A stretch of 64,000 nucleotides of DNA from Aliihoeflea sp. 2WW (lineage in GTDB: Bacteria; Pseudomonadota; Alphaproteobacteria; Rhizobiales; Rhizobiaceae): NCBI RefSeq assembly GCF_000497755.1, contig NZ_AYOD01000010.1, positions 1 through 64,000 of the forward strand, given 5' to 3'. The first letter of the stretch is position 1. Each line of letters opens with the position of its first letter. The position numbers and the translations under genes are program-made. The notes under the pieces were generated by a model. That model did not search any database. It saw only the letters and a list, made by a program, of their open reading frames with translations, and had not been told where the DNA came from. This document shows positions 17,347-25,634 of the stretch, in pieces.

Positions 17347-18774
17347 ATGCACGAGCATCTCACGCCGGACATCTGCGTCATCGGGGCCGGATCGGGCGGG
17401 CTGTCGGTCGCCGCCGCGGCGGCCGCCTTCGGCGTCGATGTCGTGCTGGTCGAACGCGGCAAGATGGGCGGCGACTGCCTCAACTATGGCTGCGTACCGT
17501 CCAAGGCGATAATCGCAGCGGGAAAACGGGCGCACGCCATGCGCACGGCCTCGATCTTCGGTATCGAAGAGGTCGACCCGGCGATCGATTTCAGCGCCGT
17601 TCACGCCCATGTACGATCGGTGATCGATGCCATCGCGCCCAACGATTCCGTCGAACGCTTCGAGAGCCTCGGCGTCAAGGTGATCGAGGCCGAGGGGCGC
17701 TTCGTCGATGAGCGGACCCTCGAAGCTGGCGGTCATCGGATTTCGGCGCGGCGCTTCGTCATCGCAACCGGCTCGTCGCCCGTCATCCCGCCAATCCCCG
17801 GCATCGAGACCGTGGAGGCGCTGACGAACGAGACGATCTTCGATCTCGAGCAGAGGCCCGACCATCTCGTCATCGTCGGCGGCGGGCCGATCGGGCTCGA
17901 ACTCGCGCAGGCGCACCGCCGGCTCGGATCACGCGTCACGGTCGTCGAAGCAGCCGGTTTCCTGTCGCGCGAAGATCCCGATCTGGCAGCCATCGCACTC
18001 GATGCTCTTCGCGAGGAAGGGATCGCGCTTCTCGAGCGACATTCGGTCGTTCGTATCGAGCGGACGGATGACGGCTTGCGCCTCGTCGCCAGATCCAAGG
18101 ATGGTGGCGAGCGCATCGTCGAGGGTTCGCATCTGCTCGTTGCCGCGGGCCGCTCGCCGAACCTGGCCGCCCTCGCGCTCGACGCCGCGAAGGTCCGACA
18201 CGACAAGAAGGGCATCGCCGTCGATGCGGGCCTGCGCAGTTCCAACCGGCGGATCTATGCGATCGGCGACGTGGCGGGTGGGCCGCAGTTCACTCATGTC
18301 GCCAACTACCATGCCGGCATCGCGATCCGCGCGCTGCTGTTTCGTCTTCCGGCAAAAGCGGACTACGCGTCGCTGCCGCGCATCACCTTTCTCGACCCCG
18401 AACTCGTGCAGGTCGGGCTGACCGAGGCAGAGGCACGAAAGGCGCATGGCGAAGTGCGGGTGCTTACCTGGCCGGTCCACGACAATGACCGCGCGCAGGC
18501 GGAGCGCGAGACGACCGGGCTGATCAAGCTCGTCGCAGACCGACGCGGACGCGTTATCGGTGTTTCGATCCTTGCCAAGGGCGCGTCCGAGATGGGCAAT
18601 TTCTGGTCGCTGGCCCTGTCGAAAAAGATGCGCGTGCGGGATCTGACCAGCTTCATCTCGCCCTACCCCACCATGGGGGAAATTGGCAAACGCGCTGCCA
18701 TGTCCTATTTTACGGATATGGCCCGCAAACCCGTCATCAGGCGAATCATTCGCCTTCTTCGGGTCTTCGGATAG
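17347..18774 (+). CDS. FAD-dependent pyridine nucleotide-disulfide oxidoreductase
   Basis: A 475-residue flavoprotein of the lipoamide dehydrogenase/mercuric reductase group. It shows the FAD dinucleotide fold GAGSGG, the redox-active pair GGDCLNYGCVPSK (Cys44, Cys49), the NAD fold GGGPIGLE and the second FAD motif YAIGDVAGG. At the C terminus the usual His-x-x-Pro-Thr of lipoamide dehydrogenase is SPYPTMGE, with Tyr in place of the catalytic His, as in mercuric reductases. There is no N-terminal metal-binding domain and no mer regulator, so mercury reduction is not claimed. It is co-directional and 11 bases after the TVP38 gene. Confidence 0.87.
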   Translation: MHEHLTPDICVIGAGSGGLSVAAAAAAFGVDVVLVERGKMGGDCLNYGCVPSKAIIAAGKRAHAMRTASIFGIEEVDPAIDFSAVHAHVRSVIDAIAPNDSVERFESLGVKVIEAEGRFVDERTLEAGGHRISARRFVIATGSSPVIPPIPGIETVEALTNETIFDLEQRPDHLVIVGGGPIGLELAQAHRRLGSRVTVVEAAGFLSREDPDLAAIALDALREEGIALLERHSVVRIERTDDGLRLVARSKDGGERIVEGSHLLVAAGRSPNLAALALDAAKVRHDKKGIAVDAGLRSSNRRIYAIGDVAGGPQFTHVANYHAGIAIRALLFRLPAKADYASLPRITFLDPELVQVGLTEAEARKAHGEVRVLTWPVHDNDRAQAERETTGLIKLVADRRGRVIGVSILAKGASEMGNFWSLALSKKMRVRDLTSFISPYPTMGEIGKRAAMSYFTDMARKPVIRRIIRLLRVFG

Positions 18775-18791
18775 GGGTGGCAGGAGACGCC

Positions 18792-20279
18792 GTGAGGGAC
18801 CGCGAGACAGAGGGCAAGGCGGTGGCGCTCGACAGGCGCGCAAGCGTCGCGCTGGGCCGTGGCCTTTCGACCAAGCTCCTCGTGCTGACCATGCTCTTCG
18901 TGCTCATCGCCGAAGTGCTGATCTTCATTCCCTCCATCGCCAATTTCCGTCTGCGCTGGCTCGAAGAACGGCTGAGCACGGCCGCCGCCGTCGCCACCGT
19001 GCTCGTCGACGAAGACGCGTCGAGTCTCTCGCGGGCGACGCAGGACGACGTCCTCGCCTCGCTCGGCGCGAAGGCCGTCGCCGTGCGCGACGAAGGCATG
19101 TCCCAACTCCTCGTCGCAGCGGAAATGCCGCCGGCGATCGACGAGCATATTGCGATCGAAGCGACGTCGCCGATTGCGGCGGTGCGCGATGCGCTGTCGA
19201 CCGCGCTTTGGGGCGGCGACCGGATGCTGCGGGTCTTCGGTCCCGTCGGCGACAGCACGAAGGAATTCGAGCTTATCATTCCCGACGCCGACCTTCGCTC
19301 GGCCATGATGGTCTATGCCCGCAACGTGGCGATCCTTTCGCTGATCATTTCAGTGATTACGGCCGGCCTCGTCTTCTGGGCCATCAACCGCATGATGATC
19401 CGCCCGATCCGCCGGATGACGCACTCGATGCTCGCCTTTTCCGCCGTGCCGGACGACCCGGCCCGTGTCATCCGGCCCGACCGCCGGACCGACGAGATCG
19501 GCATTGCCCAGCACGAACTGGCGAGCATGCAGGGAGAATTGCAGCGCACTTTGGGCGAGCAGAGGCATCTGGCGGAGCTGGGCCTGGCCGTCTCCAAGAT
19601 CAACCACGACATGCGCAACATGCTGGCGGCCGCACAATTGATGTCGGATCGGCTGCGCCTGATCGACAATGCGACCGTCCAGTCCTTCGTGCCGAAGCTC
19701 GTGCGCACGCTCGATCGCGCGGTATCCTATTCCGAAGGCGTTCTCGCCTATGGCCGCACGCAGGAAGCGCCCCCGTCGCGGCGCCGGTTGCGCCTTGCCC
19801 AGATGGTCGACGATGTCGGCGAAATCCTCGGCCTCGCGCCCGAGGGCGATATCGAGTTCGTGAATGCGGTCGATCCGGGGCTCGAGGTCGAGGCGGACGC
19901 CGATCACCTCTTCCGCGTTCTCGCCAATCTGGCGCGCAATGCCGTCCAGGCGATGCAGACGGATACGGAAAGCGCCGTCGTCAAGCGGCTGACCATCGGC
20001 GCGATGCGGGAAGGAACGGTCTCGAAGATCACGATCGAGGATACCGGCCCCGGCCTGCCCAAGCGGGCACGCGAAAATCTCTTCGCCGCCTTCCGCGGTG
20101 CGGCGCGAAGCGGTGGCACCGGCCTCGGGCTGGCGATCGCACACGAACTCGTCCGCGCCCATGCGGGAACGCTGGAACTCGTCGAGACACGCGGTGGGCG
20201 CACCATCTTCGAGATCTGCATCCCCGACCAACCCATCGCGCTCGACGAAGCCCGCAAGTCGATCCGCCGCCCGGCCTGA
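18792..20279 (+). CDS. Orphan sensor histidine kinase
   Basis: A 495-residue membrane kinase. A first membrane helix (about residues 25-48) and a second (about 175-195) flank a periplasmic sensor region; a HAMP-like linker follows. The phosphoacceptor box is VSKINHDMRNMLAAAQLM. The ATP-binding domain has the N box NLARNAVQA, G1 EDTGPGLP and G2 GGTGLGLAIA. GTG 18792 is chosen because AGGAG sits 5 bases upstream. No response regulator gene is adjacent, so its partner is elsewhere. It follows the flavin oxidoreductase closely and may share its transcript. Confidence 0.86.
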   Translation: MRDRETEGKAVALDRRASVALGRGLSTKLLVLTMLFVLIAEVLIFIPSIANFRLRWLEERLSTAAAVATVLVDEDASSLSRATQDDVLASLGAKAVAVRDEGMSQLLVAAEMPPAIDEHIAIEATSPIAAVRDALSTALWGGDRMLRVFGPVGDSTKEFELIIPDADLRSAMMVYARNVAILSLIISVITAGLVFWAINRMMIRPIRRMTHSMLAFSAVPDDPARVIRPDRRTDEIGIAQHELASMQGELQRTLGEQRHLAELGLAVSKINHDMRNMLAAAQLMSDRLRLIDNATVQSFVPKLVRTLDRAVSYSEGVLAYGRTQEAPPSRRRLRLAQMVDDVGEILGLAPEGDIEFVNAVDPGLEVEADADHLFRVLANLARNAVQAMQTDTESAVVKRLTIGAMREGTVSKITIEDTGPGLPKRARENLFAAFRGAARSGGTGLGLAIAHELVRAHAGTLELVETRGGRTIFEICIPDQPIALDEARKSIRRPA

Positions 20280-20423
20280 GCCGATGGCTTCGCGGCTGCC
20301 CATGGGGAATCCTCACGCTGCGCTTTTTTCTCCAAAGGCCGCTTGCTTTTCGCCCGGTCAGTGGCTAGGTAACGGCCACTTCAGGTGCCGGTTCGCCGGC
20401 CCCGCGATCTTTTCGATCGCTGC

Positions 20424-20500
20424 GCGCCCGTAGCTCAGCTGGATAGAGCACCAGACTACGAATCTGGGGGTCAGAGGTTCGAATCCTTTCGGGCGCGCCA
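20424..20500 (+). tRNA. tRNA-Arg (anticodon ACG)
   Basis: A 77-base cloverleaf. The acceptor stem GCGCCCG pairs with CGGGCGC, the anticodon arm CCAGA/TCTGG encloses CTACGAA (anticodon ACG), and the T arm contains GGTTCGAATCC. The CCA end is encoded. The gene borders the ICE, so its 3' half is the likely attachment site. Confidence 0.96.
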
Positions 20501-20566
20501 TTTAACTCTCTGAAAATACGTTATTTTCTGGCTTCTCCGCCGCATCTCCCCAACATAAAAATCCAC

Positions 20567-20590
20567 TTTAGTCTGGGGTTTAGTCTGGGG
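20567..20590. repeat. Two tandem 12-bp repeats near the tRNA
   Basis: TTTAGTCTGGGG occurs twice without a gap (20567-20578 and 20579-20590), about 70 bases inside the presumed ICE end. Short directly repeated motifs at this distance from an att site are typical arm-type sites for a tyrosine integrase. That role is inferred. Confidence 0.5.
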
Positions 20591-20787
20591 TTTTTCTTTC
20601 GGAAAGGCGCGGAGCAACAGCGCCAGCGGCGCATGAATCCACGTTTCTGATCGCTTTGGCTCGGTTTCGATAATGGTTTTTGGGGGAAAGCCTTCCCCCT
20701 GGCCGGCACTACGTTGCCGGCGCACCCCCTTCTGCGGGGAGACCCCGCAACGCCCCCTTAGAGTGAGAGGCAGGCCGGGTTTGCCGT

Positions 20788-20826
20788 GACGGGCTGGGAT
20801 CGGGAGAGAGGCTCCCGAGGCCCGTC
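20788..20826 (+). promoter_or_regulatory. Structured leader of ardC (copy A)
   Basis: Outer stem GACGGGC/GCCCGTC (20788-20794 with 20820-20826) encloses an inner stem TCGGGAG/CTCCCGA (20800-20806 with 20812-20818) capped by the loop AGAGG. The ardC ATG is 14 bases further on. The same fold with compensating base changes lies before the ParB-like gene. Confidence 0.6.
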
Positions 20827-21492
20827 GCGGAGAAATCCCGATGGCCAGATATGACCGCAGCGCCCGGACCGGCAACGACCGGACGAGCCTTTATGACGAC
20901 ATCACCGACAAGATCATCGCCGAGCTCGAGGCCGGCCGCGTCCCCTGGGTCCAGCCCTGGGGCACGCCCGAGGCGAAGGCGCCGCTGGCGATGCCGAGGA
21001 ACGCGGCTACCGGCCGCCAATATTCCGGCATCAACATCCTCATCCTCTGGGGCGCCGTCATCGAGCACGGCTATGCCGGACAGAGCTGGCTCACCTATCT
21101 CCAGGCCAAGTCGCTCGGCGGCAAGGTCCGGAAGGGAGAGCACGGCACCGTCATCGTCTATGCCGACCGATTCATCCCCGACGACGAGAGGGAGCGCGCG
21201 AGGGAGGCCAGCGAGGAACCGCACGCGATCCCGTTCCTCAAGCGCTTCACCGTGTTCAACGCCGCGCAATGCGAGGGCTTGCCTGAGGATGTTGCTATCG
21301 AGGCGCCGCCACCGCCGCCCCACATGATCGAGCCAAGGGTCGAGGCGCTGATCCGGGCGACCGGAATCGACTTTCGCATCGGTGGGAACCAGGCCTTCTA
21401 TGTTCCAGCGCACGATTATGTTCAGGTGCCGCCGCCACAGGCCTATTTCGAGCCGATCGACTGGCACCGGACCGCCCTGCACGAGCTGGGGC

Positions 21493-21521
21493 ATAATGCC
21501 GTAACCCGGATTATGCCGCAT
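21493..21521. repeat. RIT left inverted repeat
   Basis: Twenty-nine bases that are the perfect reverse complement of 24802-24830. The core is GTAACCCGGATTATGCCGCA. A shorter related motif, GGCATAAT, recurs just inside the element. Confidence 0.85.
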
Positions 21522-21576
21522 GGCGTCCGCTGGAGACTGGTCGGTCAGGCATCGGCCACGCGGCAGTTCGGCATAA

Positions 21577-22566
21577 TCAGAGCCCTTCCAGGAACGCGAG
21601 GAGCTGATCATCGGGCCGGAAGCGGCTCGACGGCGTGGCTGGGGCGGCCACGCGGGCGAGTGCTTTCTCCTTCAACCTCATGTCGGCATGGATGTAGATC
21701 TGGGTGGTCTCGACGTTCTCGTGACCGAGCCAGAGTGCGATTACCGTTTGGTCAACGCCGTTGTGGAGCAGGTCCATTGCAGTGCTGTGGCGCAGCGTAT
21801 GCGGCGTGATCCGCTTGGTGCCGATGCTCGGGCACGCGCGCGCAGCCGTCAGGCTGTGCTTGCGGACGAGGTGTTCAAGAGCGTCGCGGCTCAATGGTTC
21901 GCCCCGGAGCGAGGGGAAGAGCGGTCTGTTCTCTTCGTTGTCGCCGATCCATTTCGCCAGGAGCTTGGCCGTCTCGCGGCGAAGCGGGGTGGCACGTTCT
22001 TTCCGCCCCTTACCCACGCAGCGGATATGGGCGCCGGTTCCGAGCACCACATCGCCGCACCGGAGGCCGACCAGTTCGGAAGCCCGCAGACCCGTCTGCA
22101 CCGCGAGCAGGAGCAGCGCATGGTCACGCCCTCCGGTCCATGTCGTGCGGTCGGGCGCCGCCAGCAACGCAGCTATCTCTTCGCCGTCGAGGAACGTCAC
22201 CGCACGGCGCACATAGCGCTTATTGGGCATGGCGAGGATGCGCTGGCAATGCAGCAGCCAGGTTGGATCGCTCATGGCGACGTAGCGGAAGAACGATCGG
22301 ATCGCGGCCAGCCGGGTATTGCGGCTCCGTGCGCTGTTACCTCGTGCGGTTTCGGTGTGGACGAGGAAGTCGCCGACGAGATCAGCATCGATATCCTCGA
22401 TCGTTAGCTTGACCGGCGGCTTGCCGTGCCGGGCACTCGCATACCGCAACAACAGGCGGAACGTGTCGCGATAGCCGGCGACCGTATGGCGGCTCGCTTC
22501 CATCTGGACGCACAGCCGGTCGGTGAAGAAGCGCTGGATCAGCGCAGGCAAGGCAAAAGCGCTCAT
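21577..22566 (-). CDS. RIT tyrosine recombinase C
   Basis: A 329-residue tyrosine recombinase, third gene of the trio. The N-terminal half resembles a phage-type SAM-like core-binding domain. The catalytic domain shows Arg in GLRASELVGLRCGD, the box HTLRHSTAMDLLHNG and the nucleophile region LGHENVETTQIYIHAD (Tyr). Its ATG overlaps the stop of the second recombinase by 4 bases, so all three are made from one message. In RIT elements the three proteins are thought to act together. Confidence 0.85.
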   Translation of the reverse strand: MSAFALPALIQRFFTDRLCVQMEASRHTVAGYRDTFRLLLRYASARHGKPPVKLTIEDIDADLVGDFLVHTETARGNSARSRNTRLAAIRSFFRYVAMSDPTWLLHCQRILAMPNKRYVRRAVTFLDGEEIAALLAAPDRTTWTGGRDHALLLLAVQTGLRASELVGLRCGDVVLGTGAHIRCVGKGRKERATPLRRETAKLLAKWIGDNEENRPLFPSLRGEPLSRDALEHLVRKHSLTAARACPSIGTKRITPHTLRHSTAMDLLHNGVDQTVIALWLGHENVETTQIYIHADMRLKEKALARVAAPATPSSRFRPDDQLLAFLEGL

Positions 22567-23504
22567 TGGATCGCCTCCCTGCCATCATCGCTCGCTCGCG
22601 CCATCGCCAGATCGAGCAGTTCGGGGACCGCTTCCAGATACCAGTATGTGTTGGAGGGACTGGTGTGGCCCAGATAGGTCGTCAGCCGGATCATCTCGCG
22701 CGCCGGGTCTTTGCCGGAGCGGTACCAGCCGAGCATCGTCTTCACCGCAAAGCTGTGGCGAAGATCGTGGATGCGCGGGCCCCGGCCATGCTTGCAGTAT
22801 GGTTGATGGGTTCGCAGCCCGATCTGCTGGCAGGCCCGCGCGAAGTTGTAGCGGGCGGAGCAATCGGTGAGGCGTGTGGCCTTGTCGGTGACGAACAGCG
22901 GCGTGGCCGGATGGCCGACCAGCCGGTCGCGTTCGGCAAGATAGTCGACCAAGTGCCTGACGACGCTTGGATCGAGCGGCAGCAACCTCTCTTTGCCGAG
23001 CTTGCCTTGCCGCACGCGCAGCACGTCGGCGACGGTGTCGAGATCGGCGCGGTCGATTGCCAACGCCTCGCTGATCCGCAGGCCAGTCACCGCGATCAGC
23101 CCGAACAATGTCGAGCAGGTCAACCCGCGCAGGCCATAGACGGACGGCAACACCGTGGCCGCCGCGATGATCGCTGCAATCTCGGCATCGCTAAATATGT
23201 GAGGTCGCGACCGCGCGACCGTACTTGGCAGCAGGCCTTGCGGGGGTACTTCATGCGCAGGATCGAAGCTGCTCAACCACTGTGCGAACAGGCGCACGGC
23301 AGTGAGCCTCGCCCCTCGGGTGGAGGGGCAGGCCTCGGCCAGCGTGGCGTGCCAGCGCAGGAACAGCGCGGTATCTATATGAACGGCCTCTTCACAATCG
23401 GCGAAGCGGGTGAAGCGGCGAAGGATGCGTGCGGCGGTGCCAAGATCGTAGCCGAGGCTGCGCCGGACGCTCAGATAGCGGTTGAGTTCGATGGCGAGGC
23501 TCAT
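22563..23504 (-). CDS. RIT tyrosine recombinase B
   Basis: A 313-residue tyrosine recombinase, middle gene of the trio. Catalytic residues are seen in TGLRISEALAIDRADLD (Arg), in IHDLRHSFAVKTML (His-x-x-Arg) and in LGHTSPSNTYWYLEAVPE (Tyr). It overlaps the flanking genes by ATGA on both sides. Its place in the fixed order supports the RIT assignment. Confidence 0.85.
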   Translation of the reverse strand: MSLAIELNRYLSVRRSLGYDLGTAARILRRFTRFADCEEAVHIDTALFLRWHATLAEACPSTRGARLTAVRLFAQWLSSFDPAHEVPPQGLLPSTVARSRPHIFSDAEIAAIIAAATVLPSVYGLRGLTCSTLFGLIAVTGLRISEALAIDRADLDTVADVLRVRQGKLGKERLLPLDPSVVRHLVDYLAERDRLVGHPATPLFVTDKATRLTDCSARYNFARACQQIGLRTHQPYCKHGRGPRIHDLRHSFAVKTMLGWYRSGKDPAREMIRLTTYLGHTSPSNTYWYLEAVPELLDLAMARASDDGREAIQ

Positions 23505-24712
23505 TGCACGCCTCCCGCCACCGGCCAGGGTTGCGCGATCGACCGCAACCCATCGATGTCGATCCGCGCGTATATCATCGTCGATGTGCGCGAGCGGTGC
23601 CGCAACACGTCACCGACCTCTTCGAGCGAAGCGCCCGTGTTCACCAACTGGGTCGCCAGGCTATGACGCAGCAGGTGCGATCCCACATAGGGCGTCACCG
23701 GCTTCTGGCCCGTTGCCTTCAGGGCCTCCTTGAGGATGTCGTTGACAATCTGGCTGTCCTTGAAGGGCCGATGCGGCGCTCGATGGGTGACGAACATCGT
23801 ACGGCAGGTCGTCGGCCCTCGTTCCTCACGAAGATAGTGGCTCAGCGCATCACCGACCTCCACCGTGATCGGCAGCCGGTCGTGCAGCTTACCCTTGCCG
23901 CGCACGGTGAGTTCGCCCGCGCGCCAGTCGATATCGTCGAGTTGGATCGCCATCACCTCGACCGCTCGCAGTCCGAGCCGGGCCATGAGCAGCAGCATCG
24001 CGTAGTCCCGCGCGCCGTGCCGTGGATTGTCGCGCACGCTCGCCAGCACCGCCTCGACGCCCTCGGGCGACAGATGGCGCGGCAGCCGCGCGGCCCAGGA
24101 CTTCGCTGTTCTCGGCAGGCTCAGCGATAGGTTGGTCGGCGTGGCTCCGCATCCGAACAGATATTGCAGGAAGATGCGAACATGGGTCGCAATCGTCTTG
24201 TCGCGGCGTGCGCCTGCCAGCACGTGTTCGATGAACCCGATTGCATCTGCGGGACGCAGGCAAGCCGGATCGATCATCTGCTCGCCGAAGCGATAGTCGA
24301 GGAACCGGTTGGCGAAGCGCAGCGTGTGGTAGATCGTCCGCTCGCTCAAGCCCCGCTGCTTGACAAGATAGGTCTCAAAGTTCGCCAGCAATGCTGCGCG
24401 CGCGATCTGTGCATCGGTCAGCGGCGCCGGCCGCGCCACACCGATATCGATCAGATGGTGGGCGAACCGCCGTGCGAGATTGTACGGTTGGACGGTCTGC
24501 CCATGCTTTCGCGATACCATCCGGCCCAGCCGTTCGGCCTGGTCGAGCGTCAGTGCGCAAGGCGTGACCCCTTCCGAATCCATCACCTTGCCGAGCTTCC
24601 GGATGATCGACCGGTAGTTCTTGATGGTGGGCGCCTTGTAGTCGGCGACGGCAAGACTTGCGGTGAACGACTCCACGTACGGCTCGACGCAGGTTTGCAG
24701 ATTGATAGGCAT
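23501..24712 (-). CDS. RIT tyrosine recombinase A
   Basis: A 403-residue tyrosine recombinase, first gene of the trio and the longest, as is usual for RIT elements. The catalytic domain shows LGLRAVEVMAIQLDDID (Arg), GSHLLRHSLATQLVN (His-x-x-Arg) and LRHRSRTSTMIYARID (Tyr). ATG 24712 is chosen; the longer frame would reach into the terminal inverted repeat. It is the promoter-proximal gene, about 120 bases from the element's right end. Confidence 0.85.
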   Translation of the reverse strand: MPINLQTCVEPYVESFTASLAVADYKAPTIKNYRSIIRKLGKVMDSEGVTPCALTLDQAERLGRMVSRKHGQTVQPYNLARRFAHHLIDIGVARPAPLTDAQIARAALLANFETYLVKQRGLSERTIYHTLRFANRFLDYRFGEQMIDPACLRPADAIGFIEHVLAGARRDKTIATHVRIFLQYLFGCGATPTNLSLSLPRTAKSWAARLPRHLSPEGVEAVLASVRDNPRHGARDYAMLLLMARLGLRAVEVMAIQLDDIDWRAGELTVRGKGKLHDRLPITVEVGDALSHYLREERGPTTCRTMFVTHRAPHRPFKDSQIVNDILKEALKATGQKPVTPYVGSHLLRHSLATQLVNTGASLEEVGDVLRHRSRTSTMIYARIDIDGLRSIAQPWPVAGGVQ

Positions 24713-24801
24713 GTTCTTCGTACTCCACGTTGTTGGAGTGACGAAGATTATGCCGAATACGCTCAGCACGATCATGCTGCCAATCGCGCTGTCTCGACAC
24801 A

Positions 24802-24855
24802 ATGCGGCATAATCCGGGTTACGGCATTATGGACATTATGCCGATATCGGCATAA
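24802..24855. repeat. RIT right inverted repeat plus 20-bp palindrome
   Basis: 24802-24830 is the 29-bp partner of the left repeat. It is followed by the perfect palindrome TTATGCCGATATCGGCATAA (24836-24855), which contains two copies of the core GGCATAA and abuts the resumption of ardC. Confidence 0.85.
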
Positions 24856-25167
24856 CTTCCACGCCAGCGGCCATCGCTCGCGCCTCGACCGCGATCTCGG
24901 CGGCTCCTTCGGCTCGAAGAAATACGCCTTCGAGGAGCTGGTGGCCGAGATGAACGCGGCGTTCTGCTGCGCCTCGCTCGGCATCGTGCCGACCGTGCGC
25001 CATGCCGATTACATCGGCTCCTGGCTGGAGGTGCTGCGCGAGGACAACCGCGCCATCGTCCGCGCCGCCTCGCACGCCAGCAAGGCGGCGGACTGGCTGC
25101 TCTCCTTCCTGCCGCCCGACGAGCAGCCCGCCGTAGAGACCGTCTCCTCGATCGACAGGAGAGCGGC

Positions 25168-25509
25168 ATGATGACCTATGCCCAATCGCGCACGGCGCTC
25201 GCCCGGATGGAGGCGAGCCTCGCGGAAACCCGGCACCACCTCGCCCTTGTCGAGCGCCGGCTTTGCGACGGCGCGGAAGCCAAGACCATCCGGCGGCGCC
25301 CGAAGTCGCGCTGGTATCACCGCCGGATGAGCCGCTGGACCGGCGCCGACGAGGCCGAATACCGGCGCATCCTCGATCGCATGACCGATGCCGCGCAGGC
25401 CGAGCTTGAGCGGCTTCGCCGCAAGGTCGAGCGGCAGAACGGCGCAATTCTAGCGCTTCGCTGCAAATACCGCATCAACGACGAACGGCCCCGGCAGTTC
25501 GCGTTGTGA
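25168..25509 (+). CDS. Small basic ICE protein of unknown function
   Basis: A 113-residue hydrophilic protein that starts at an ATG overlapping the ardC stop. Residues 5-35 and 65-100 look helical and may form a coiled coil (LARMEASLAETRHHLALVERRL and AQAELERLRRKVERQNGAIL). No domain is recognised. The overlap with ardC indicates translational coupling; with ardC split by the RIT element, its expression may now depend on other signals. Confidence 0.6.
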   Translation: MMTYAQSRTALARMEASLAETRHHLALVERRLCDGAEAKTIRRRPKSRWYHRRMSRWTGADEAEYRRILDRMTDAAQAELERLRRKVERQNGAILALRCKYRINDERPRQFAL

Positions 25510-25580
25510 CCGTTCCGGCCGATGGCTGCGCTGGCTTGTGCCGGCGCAGCCGAGAGGAAGAGAGGGGCCGGGTTTTCCGT

Positions 25581-25620
25581 GACGGGTTGGAAGCGGAGAG
25601 AGAGGCTCTCCGCGCCCGTC
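25581..25620 (+). promoter_or_regulatory. Structured leader of ParB-like gene (copy B)
   Basis: Outer stem GACGGG/CCCGTC (25581-25586 with 25615-25620), inner stem CGGAGAG/CTCTCCG (25594-25600 with 25606-25612) and loop AGAGG. The loop and outer stem match copy A while the inner stem differs by changes that keep pairing. The ATG is 14 bases after the stem, as in copy A. Confidence 0.6.
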
Positions 25621-25634
25621 GTGGAGAAACCACG

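Larger units (their letters stand above)
21497..24855. mobile_element. RIT (recombinase-in-trio) element inserted in ardC
   Basis: About 3.36 kb holding three overlapping tyrosine recombinase genes in one direction, the layout that defines RIT elements. The ends carry a perfect 29-bp inverted repeat (21493-21521 and 24802-24830). GGCATAA occurs at both junctions, so the exact ends can slide by up to 7 bases. The right end has an extra perfect palindrome TTATGCCGATATCGGCATAA (24836-24855). Removing the element restores ardC exactly. Confidence 0.85.
20841..25171 (+). pseudogene. ardC: ArdC-type antirestriction protein, split by RIT element
   Basis: The 5' part (20841-21496) encodes the N-terminal ssDNA-binding domain of ArdC (DDITDKIIAELEAGRVPWVQPW) through to the zinc-protease motif HELGH. 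The 3' part (24856-25171) resumes with NFHASGHRSRLDRDLGGSFGSKKYAFEELVAE. Joining the two parts gives 972 bases, an uninterrupted 323-residue protein of normal family length. ArdC protects incoming plasmid or ICE DNA from host restriction. The interruption falls in the codon after HELGH, so the truncated product keeps the N-terminal domain but loses the rest of the protease-like domain. Confidence 0.88.

Noticed and set aside
17347-18774. Mercuric reductase assignment
   Set aside because: There is no heavy-metal-associated domain, no C-terminal Cys pair and no mer regulator or transporter nearby; only the catalytic Tyr is shared.
20471-20875. Minus-strand frame overlapping the tRNA and ending in RKDSNL
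   Set aside because: It reads through the tRNA gene, a well-known source of false genes next to tRNAs; the C terminus is antisense tRNA.
21577-24712. The three tyrosine recombinases considered as the ICE integrase
   Set aside because: They lie inside ardC, overlap one another and have their own inverted repeats; removing them restores ardC, so they belong to a separate RIT element.
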